A DNA stretch of 64,000 nt from Anomaloglossus baeobatrachus (lineage: Eukaryota > Chordata > Amphibia > Anura > Aromobatidae): positions 310,001 to 374,000 of the forward strand of contig NW_027442217.1 in assembly GCF_048569485.1 (NCBI RefSeq), given 5' to 3'. This document shows positions 57,101 to 64,000 of the stretch, in pieces. A program made the translations under genes and the position numbers. Below the pieces are notes generated by a model, which saw nothing but the letters and a program-made list of their open reading frames with translations, did not search any database and was not told the origin of the DNA. Numbering within the stretch: the stretch's first letter is position 1; every line of letters starts with the position of its first letter.

Positions 57101-60100
57101 GATTTGGAGCATGGAGACGATTATCTCGGGATTGCAAGATAACCAAACAAAACTTTTAGTGGATTTCTACTTATTTTATTAAATATCATCTCCACCAAAC
57201 AGGACAAGCTTGCATCTGTTATAGTTTTGGAGAAAAATGTGTTCATTTCATGTATGCGCGAAATGCCTTAAAAATGGCTTTAAAATGGATTTGGAGCATG
57301 GAGACGATTATCTCGGGATTGCAAGATAACCAAACAAAACTTTTAGTGGATTTCTACTTATTTTATTAAATATCATCTCCACCAAACAGGACAAGCTTGC
57401 ATCTGTTATAGTTTTGGAGAAAAATGTGTTCATTTCATGTATGCGCGAAATGCCTTAAAAATGGCTTTAAAATGGATTTGGAGCATGGAGACGATTATCT
57501 CGGGATTGCAAGATAACCAAACAAAACTTTTAGTGGATTTCTACTTATTTTATTAAATATCATCTCCACCAAACAGGACAAGCTTGCATCTGTTATAGTT
57601 TTGGAGAAAAATGTGTTCATTTCATGTATGCGCGAAATGCCTTAAAAATGGCTTTAAAATGGATTTGGAGCATGGAGACGATTATCTCGGGATTGCAAGA
57701 TAACCAAACAAAACTTTTAGTGGATTTCTACTTATTTTATTAAATATCATCTCCACCAAACAGGACAAGCTTGCATCTGTTATAGTTTTGGAGAAAAATG
57801 TGTTCATTTCATGTATGCGCGAAATGCCTTAAAAATGGCTTTAAAATGGATTTGGAGCATGGAGACGATTATCTCGGGATTGCAAGATAACCAAACAAAA
57901 CTTTTAGTGGATTTCTACTTATTTTATTAAATATCATCTCCACCAAACAGGACAAGCTTGCATCTGTTATAGTTTTGGAGAAAAATGTGTTCATTTCATG
58001 TATGCGCGAAATGCCTTAAAAATGGCTTTAAAATGGATTTGGAGCATGGAGACGATTATCTCGGGATTGCAAGATAACCAAACAAAACTTTTAGTGGATT
58101 TCTACTTATTTTATTAAATATCATCTCCACCAAACAGGACAAGCTTGCATCTGTTATAGTTTTGGAGAAAAATGTGTTCATTTCATGTATGCGCGAAATG
58201 CCTTAAAAATGGCTTTAAAATGGATTTGGAGCATGGAGACGATTATCTCGGATTGCAAGATAACCAAACAAAACTTTTAGTGGATTTCTACTTATTTTAT
58301 TAAATATCATCTCCACCAAACAGGACAAGCTTGCATCTGTTATAGTTTTGGAGAAAAATGTGTTCATTTCATGTATGCGCGAAATGCCTTAAAAATGGCT
58401 TTAAAATGGATTTGGAGCATGGAGACGATTATCTCGGGATTGCAAGATAACCAAACAAAACTTTTAGTGGATTTCTACTTATTTTATTAAATATCATCTC
58501 CACCAAACAGGACAAGCTTGCATCTGTTATAGTTTTGGAGAAAAATGTGTTCATTTCATGTATGCGCGAAATGCCTTAAAAATGGCTTTAAAATGGATTT
58601 GGAGCATGGAGACGATTATCTCGGGATTGCAAGATAACCAAACAAAACTTTTAGTGGATTTCTACTTATTTTATTAAATATCATCTCCACCAAACAGGAC
58701 AAGCTTGCATCTGTTATAGTTTTGGAGAAAAATTGTTCATTTCATGTATGCGCGAAATGCCTTAAAAATGGGCTTTAAAATGATTTGGAGCATGGAGACG
58801 ATTATCTCGGGATTGCAAGATAACCAAACAAAACTTTTAGTGATTTCTACTTATTTTATTAAATATCATCTCCACCAAACAGGACAAGCTTGCATCTGTT
58901 ATAGTTTTTGGATGGAGAAAAATGTGTTCATTTCATGTATGCGCGAAATGCCTTAAAAATGGCTTTAAAATGGATTTGGAGCATGGAGACGATTATCTCG
59001 GGATTGCAAGATAACCAAACAAAACTTTTAGTGGATTTCTACTTATTTTATTAAATATCATCTCCACCAAACAGGACAAGCTTGCATCTGTTATAGTTTT
59101 GGAGAAAAATGTGTTCATTTCATGTATGCGCGAAATGCCTTAAAAATGGCTTTAAAATGGATTTGGAGCATGGAGACGATTATCTCGGGATTGCAAGATA
59201 ACCAAACAAAACTTTTAGTGGATTTCTACTTATTTTATTAAATATCATCTCCACCAAACAGGACAAGCTTGCATCTGTTATAGTTTTGGAGAAAAATGTG
59301 TTCATTTCATGTATGCGCGAAATGCCTTAAAAATGGCTTTAAAATGGATTTGGAGCATGGAGACGATTATCTCGGGATTGCAAGATAACCAAACAAAACT
59401 TTTAGTGGATTTCTACTTATTTTATTAAATATCATCTCCACCAAACAGGACAAGCTTGCATCTGTTATAGTTTTGGAGAAAAATGTGTTCATTTCATGTA
59501 TGCGCGAAATGCCTTAAAAATGGCTTTAAAATGGATTTGGAGCATGGAGACGATTATCTCGGGATTGCAAGATAACCAAACAAAACTTTTAGTGGATTTC
59601 TACTTATTTTATTAAATATCATCTCCACCAAACAGGACAAGCTTGCATCTGTTATAGTTTTGGAGAAAAATGTGTTCATTTCATGTATGCGCGAAATGCC
59701 TTAAAAATGGCTTTAAAATGGATTTGGAGCATGGAGACGATTATCTCGGGATTGCAAGATAACCAAACAAAACTTTTAGTGGATTTCTACTTATTTTATT
59801 AAATATCATCTCCACCAAACAGGACAAGCTTGCATCTGTTATAGTTTTGGAGAAAAATGTGTTCATTTCATGTATGCGCGAAATGCCTTAAAAATGGCTT
59901 TAAAATGGATTTGGAGCATGGAGACGATTATCTCGGGATTGCAAGATAACCAAACAAAACTTTTAGTGGATTTCTACTTATTTTATTAAATATCATCTCC
60001 ACCAAACAGGACAAGCTTGCATCTGTTATAGTTTTGGAGAAAAATGTGTTCATTTCATGTATGCGCGAAATGCCTTAAAAATGGCTTTAAAATGGATTTG

Positions 60101-63100
60101 GAGCATGGAGACGATTATCTCGGGATTGCAAGATAACCAAACAAAACTTTTAGTGGATTTCTACTTATTTTATTAAATATCATCTCCACCAAACAGGACA
60201 AGCTTGCATCTGTTATAGTTTTGGAGAAAAATGTGTTCATTTCATGTATGCGCGAAATGCCTTAAAAATGGCTTTAAAATGGATTTGGAGCATGGAGACG
60301 ATTATCTCGGGATTGCAAGATAACCAAACAAAACTTTTAGTGGATTTCTACTTATTTTATTAAATATCATCTCCACCAAACAGGACAAGCTTGCATCTGT
60401 TATAGTTTTGGAGAAAAATGTGTTCATTTCATGTATGCGCGAAATGCCTTAAAAATGGCTTTAAAATGGATTTGGAGCATGGAGACGATTATCTCGGGAT
60501 TGCAAGATAACCAAACAAAACTTTTAGTGGATTTCTACTTATTTTATTAAATATCATCTCCACCAAACAGGACAAGCTTGCATCTGTTATAGTTTTGGAG
60601 AAAAATGTGTTCATTTCATGTATGCGCGAAATGCCTTAAAAATGGCTTTAAAATGGATTTGGAGCATGGAGACGATTATCTCGGGATTGCAAGATAACCA
60701 AACAAAACTTTTAGTGGATTTCTACTTATTTTATTAAATATCATCTCCACCAAACAGGACAAGCTTGCATCTGTTATAGTTTTGGAGAAAAATGTGTTCA
60801 TTTCATGTATGCGCGAAATGCCTTAAAAATGGCTTTAAAATGGATTTGGAGCATGGAGACGATTATCTCGGGATTGCAAGATAACCAAACAAAACTTTTA
60901 GTGGATTTCTACTTATTTTATTAAATATCATCTCCACCAAACAGGACAAGCTTGCATCTGTTATAGTTTTGGAGAAAAATGTGTTCATTTCATGTATGCG
61001 CGAAATGCCTTAAAAATGGCTTTAAAATGGATTTGGAGCATGGAGACGATTATCTCGGGATTGCAAGATAACCAAACAAAACTTTTAGTGGATTTCTACT
61101 TATTTTATTAAATATCATCTCCACCAAACAGGACAAGCTTGCATCTGTTATAGTTTTGGAGAAAAATGTGTTCATTTCATGTATGCGCGAAATGCCTTAA
61201 AAATGGCTTTAAAATGGATTTGGAGCATGGAGACGATTATCTCGGGATTGCAAGATAACCAAACAAAACTTTTAGTGGATTTCTACTTATTTTATTAAAT
61301 ATCATCTCCACCAAACAGGACAAGCTTGCATCTGTTATAGTTTTGGAGAAAAATGTGTTCATTTCATGTATGCGCGAAATGCCTTAAAAATGGCTTTAAA
61401 ATGGATTTGGAGCATGGAGACGATTATCTCGGGATTGCAAGATAACCAAACAAAACTTTTAGTGGATTTCTACTTATTTTATTAAATATCATCTCCACCA
61501 AACAGGACAAGCTTGCATCTGTTATAGTTTTGGAGAAAAATGTGTTCATTTCATGTATGCGCGAAATGCCTTAAAAATGGCTTTAAAATGGATTTGGAGC
61601 ATGGAGACGATTATCTCGGGATTGCAAGATAACCAAACAAAACTTTTAGTGGATTTCTACTTATTTTATTAAATATCATCTCCACCAAACAGGACAAGCT
61701 TGCATCTGTTATAGTTTTGGAGAAAAATGTGTTCATTTCATGTATGCGCGAAATGCCTTAAAAATGGCTTTAAAATGGATTTGGAGCATGGAGACGATTA
61801 TCTCGGGATTGCAAGATAACCAAACAAAACTTTTAGTGGATTTCTACTTATTTTATTAAATATCATCTCCACCAAACAGGACAAGCTTGCATCTGTTATA
61901 GTTTTGGAGAAAAATGTGTTCATTTCATGTATGCGCGAAATGCCTTAAAAATGGCTTTAAAATGGATTTGGAGCATGGAGACGATTATCTCGGGATTGCA
62001 AGATAACCAAACAAAACTTTTAGTGGATTTCTACTTATTTTATTAAATATCATCTCCACCAAACAGGACAAGCTTGCATCTGTTATAGTTTTGGAGAAAA
62101 ATGTGTTCATTTCATGTATGCGCGAAATGCCTTAAAAATGGCTTTAAAATGGATTTGGAGCATGGAGACGATTATCTCGGGATTGCAAGATAACCAAACA
62201 AAACTTTTAGTGGATTTCTACTTATTTTATTAAATATCATCTCCACCAAACAGGACAAGCTTGCATCTGTTATAGTTTTGGAGAAAAATGTGTTCATTTC
62301 ATGTATGCGCGAAATGCCTTAAAAATGGCTTTAAAATGGATTTGGAGCATGGAGACGATTATCTCGGGATTGCAAGATAACCAAACAAAACTTTTAGTGG
62401 ATTTCTACTTATTTTATTAAATATCATCTCCACCAAACAGGACAAGCTTGCATCTGTTATAGTTTTGGAGAAAAATGTGTTCATTTCATGTATGCGCGAA
62501 ATGCCTTAAAAATGGCTTTAAAATGGATTTGGAGCATGGAGACGATTATCTCGGGATTGCAAGATAACCAAACAAAACTTTTAGTGGATTTCTACTTATT
62601 TTATTAAATATCATCTCCACCAAACAGGACAAGCTTGCATCTGTTATAGTTTTGGAGAAAAATGTGTTCATTTCATGTATGCGCGAAATGCCTTAAAAAT
62701 GGCTTTAAAATGGATTTGGAGCATGGAGACGATTATCTCGGGATTGCAAGATAACCAAACAAAACTTTTAGTGGATTTCTACTTATTTTATTAAATATCA
62801 TCTCCACCAAACAGGACAAGCTTGCATCTGTTATAGTTTTGGAGAAAAATGTGTTCATTTCATGTATGCGCGAAATGCCTTAAAAATGGCTTTAAAATGG
62901 ATTTGGAGCATGGAGACGATTATCTCGGGATTGCAAGATAACCAAACAAAACTTTTAGTGGATTTCTACTTATTTTATTAAATATCATCTCCACCAAACA
63001 GGACAAGCTTGCATCTGTTATAGTTTTGGAGAAAAATGTGTTCATTTCATGTATGCGCGAAATGCCTTAAAAATGGCTTTAAAATGGATTTGGAGCATGG

Positions 63101-64000
63101 AGACGATTATCTCGGGATTGCAAGATAACCAAACAAAACTTTTAGTGGATTTCTACTTATTTTATTAAATATCATCTCCACCAAACAGGACAAGCTTGCA
63201 TCTGTTATAGTTTTGGAGAAAAATGTGTTCATTTCATGTATGCGCGAAATGCCTTAAAAATGGCTTTAAAATGGATTTGGAGCATGGAGACGATTATCTC
63301 GGGATTGCAAGATAACCAAACAAAACTTTTAGTGGATTTCTACTTATTTTATTAAATATCATCTCCACCAAACAGGACAAGCTTGCATCTGTTATAGTTT
63401 TGGAGAAAAATGTGTTCATTTCATGTATGCGCGAAATGCCTTAAAAATGGCTTTAAAATGGATTTGGAGCATGGAGACGATTATCTCGGGATTGCAAGAT
63501 AACCAAACAAAACTTTTAGTGGATTTCTACTTATTTTATTAAATATCATCTCCACCAAACAGGACAAGCTTGCATCTGTTATAGTTTTGGAGAAAAATGT
63601 GTTCATTTCATGTATGCGCGAAATGCCTTAAAAATGGCTTTAAAATGGATTTGGAGCATGGAGACGATTATCTCGGGATTGCAAGATAACCAAACAAAAC
63701 TTTTAGTGGATTTCTACTTATTTTATTAAATATCATCTCCACCAAACAGGACAAGCTTGCATCTGTTATAGTTTTGGAGAAAAATGTGTTCATTTCATGT
63801 ATGCGCGAAATGCCTTAAAAATGGCTTTAAAATGGATTTGGAGCATGGAGACGATTATCTCGGGATTGCAAGATAACCAAACAAAACTTTTAGTGGATTT
63901 CTACTTATTTTATTAAATATCATCTCCACCAAACAGGACAAGCTTGCATCTGTTATAGTTTTGGAGAAAAATGTGTTCATTTCATGTATGCGCGAAATGC
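51117..64000 (+). repeat. 187 bp satellite array, about 69 monomers, open at window edge
   Basis: GGATTTGGAGCATGGAG recurs at 51118, 51304, 51491, 51678, 51865 and so on, a 187-base period. Monomers are nearly identical. Differences are mostly single-base indels, concentrated between about 52290 and 58920, while the last 5 kb look uniform. Each monomer contains TTATCT-CGGGATTGCA-AGATAA, a short dyad, and a run of A/T-rich sequence. There is no protein coding. Small frames of about 60-73 codons arise only where an indel shifts the frame. Confidence 0.95.

Noticed and set aside
51117-64000. CENP-B box-like match around GACGATTATCTCGGGA in the satellite
   Set aside because: About six of nine essential positions match (CG and CGGG kept, TT and the central A not). 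This is too weak to call a CENP-B box.

Overview
The window looks like heterochromatic, repeat-saturated DNA from a large-genome amphibian, most likely a frog or toad. This is inferred from the repeat families recognised here: Penelope-like elements, hAT elements ending TCGCTCATC(A/T)CTA, TGTGACGCC-type LTRs, a tyrosine-recombinase element with an SGNH hydrolase, and a U2 snRNA gene with a vertebrate-type 3' box. I see no intact protein-coding host gene. Almost every long reading frame is a piece of a mobile element or lies in a tandem repeat.

Layout. A roughly 4.3-5.1 kb composite repeat, called unit A here, occurs four times: 622-4963 (+), 7127-11441 (-), 24823-28027 (-) and 43612-48730 (+). 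Part of it recurs at 19153-21080. Unit A carries Penelope-type C-terminal coding sequence, a 580 bp MITE and a long untranslated tail. A 2.2 kb block B (4964-7126 and 22661-24822) carries a promoter-like segment, broken Ty3/gypsy pol pieces, a LINE scrap, and a SET-domain exon pair continuing in frame into a gypsy integrase piece. A(+), B and A(-) together make a palindrome with 4.3 kb arms. Two hAT relatives carrying 118 bp minisatellites lie at 11729-15047 and 49311-51116. A broken gypsy pol lies at 15570-18857. A smaller palindrome (19034-21194) leads to a minus-strand U2 snRNA locus (22160-22533). That locus is split inside its branch-site recognition sequence by a 188 bp poly(A)-tailed insert.

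From 28028 to 38966 there is a hAT transposase fragment, then a 2 kb-armed palindrome of a recombinase/SGNH element around a GACA-rich microsatellite, then a 234 bp tandem array with a hAT-type tail. From 38967 to 43720 an old gene-like family of unknown function is interrupted by three solo LTRs and one further insert. From 51117 to the right edge is a very uniform 187 bp satellite of about 69 copies, entered from the middle of a hAT minisatellite monomer.

History (inference). The 22661-28027 block, which is contiguous with the U2 locus on its left, looks like the source of the 4961-11441 arm. The join at 4961-4963 has only a few bases of microhomology. Several other joins (CAAG at 49198, TC at 621) are similar, which suggests replication-based rearrangement. 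The most notable small objects are a complete hammerhead ribozyme (27858-27903, minus), the interrupted U2 gene, and the SET-integrase chimera present in three copies.
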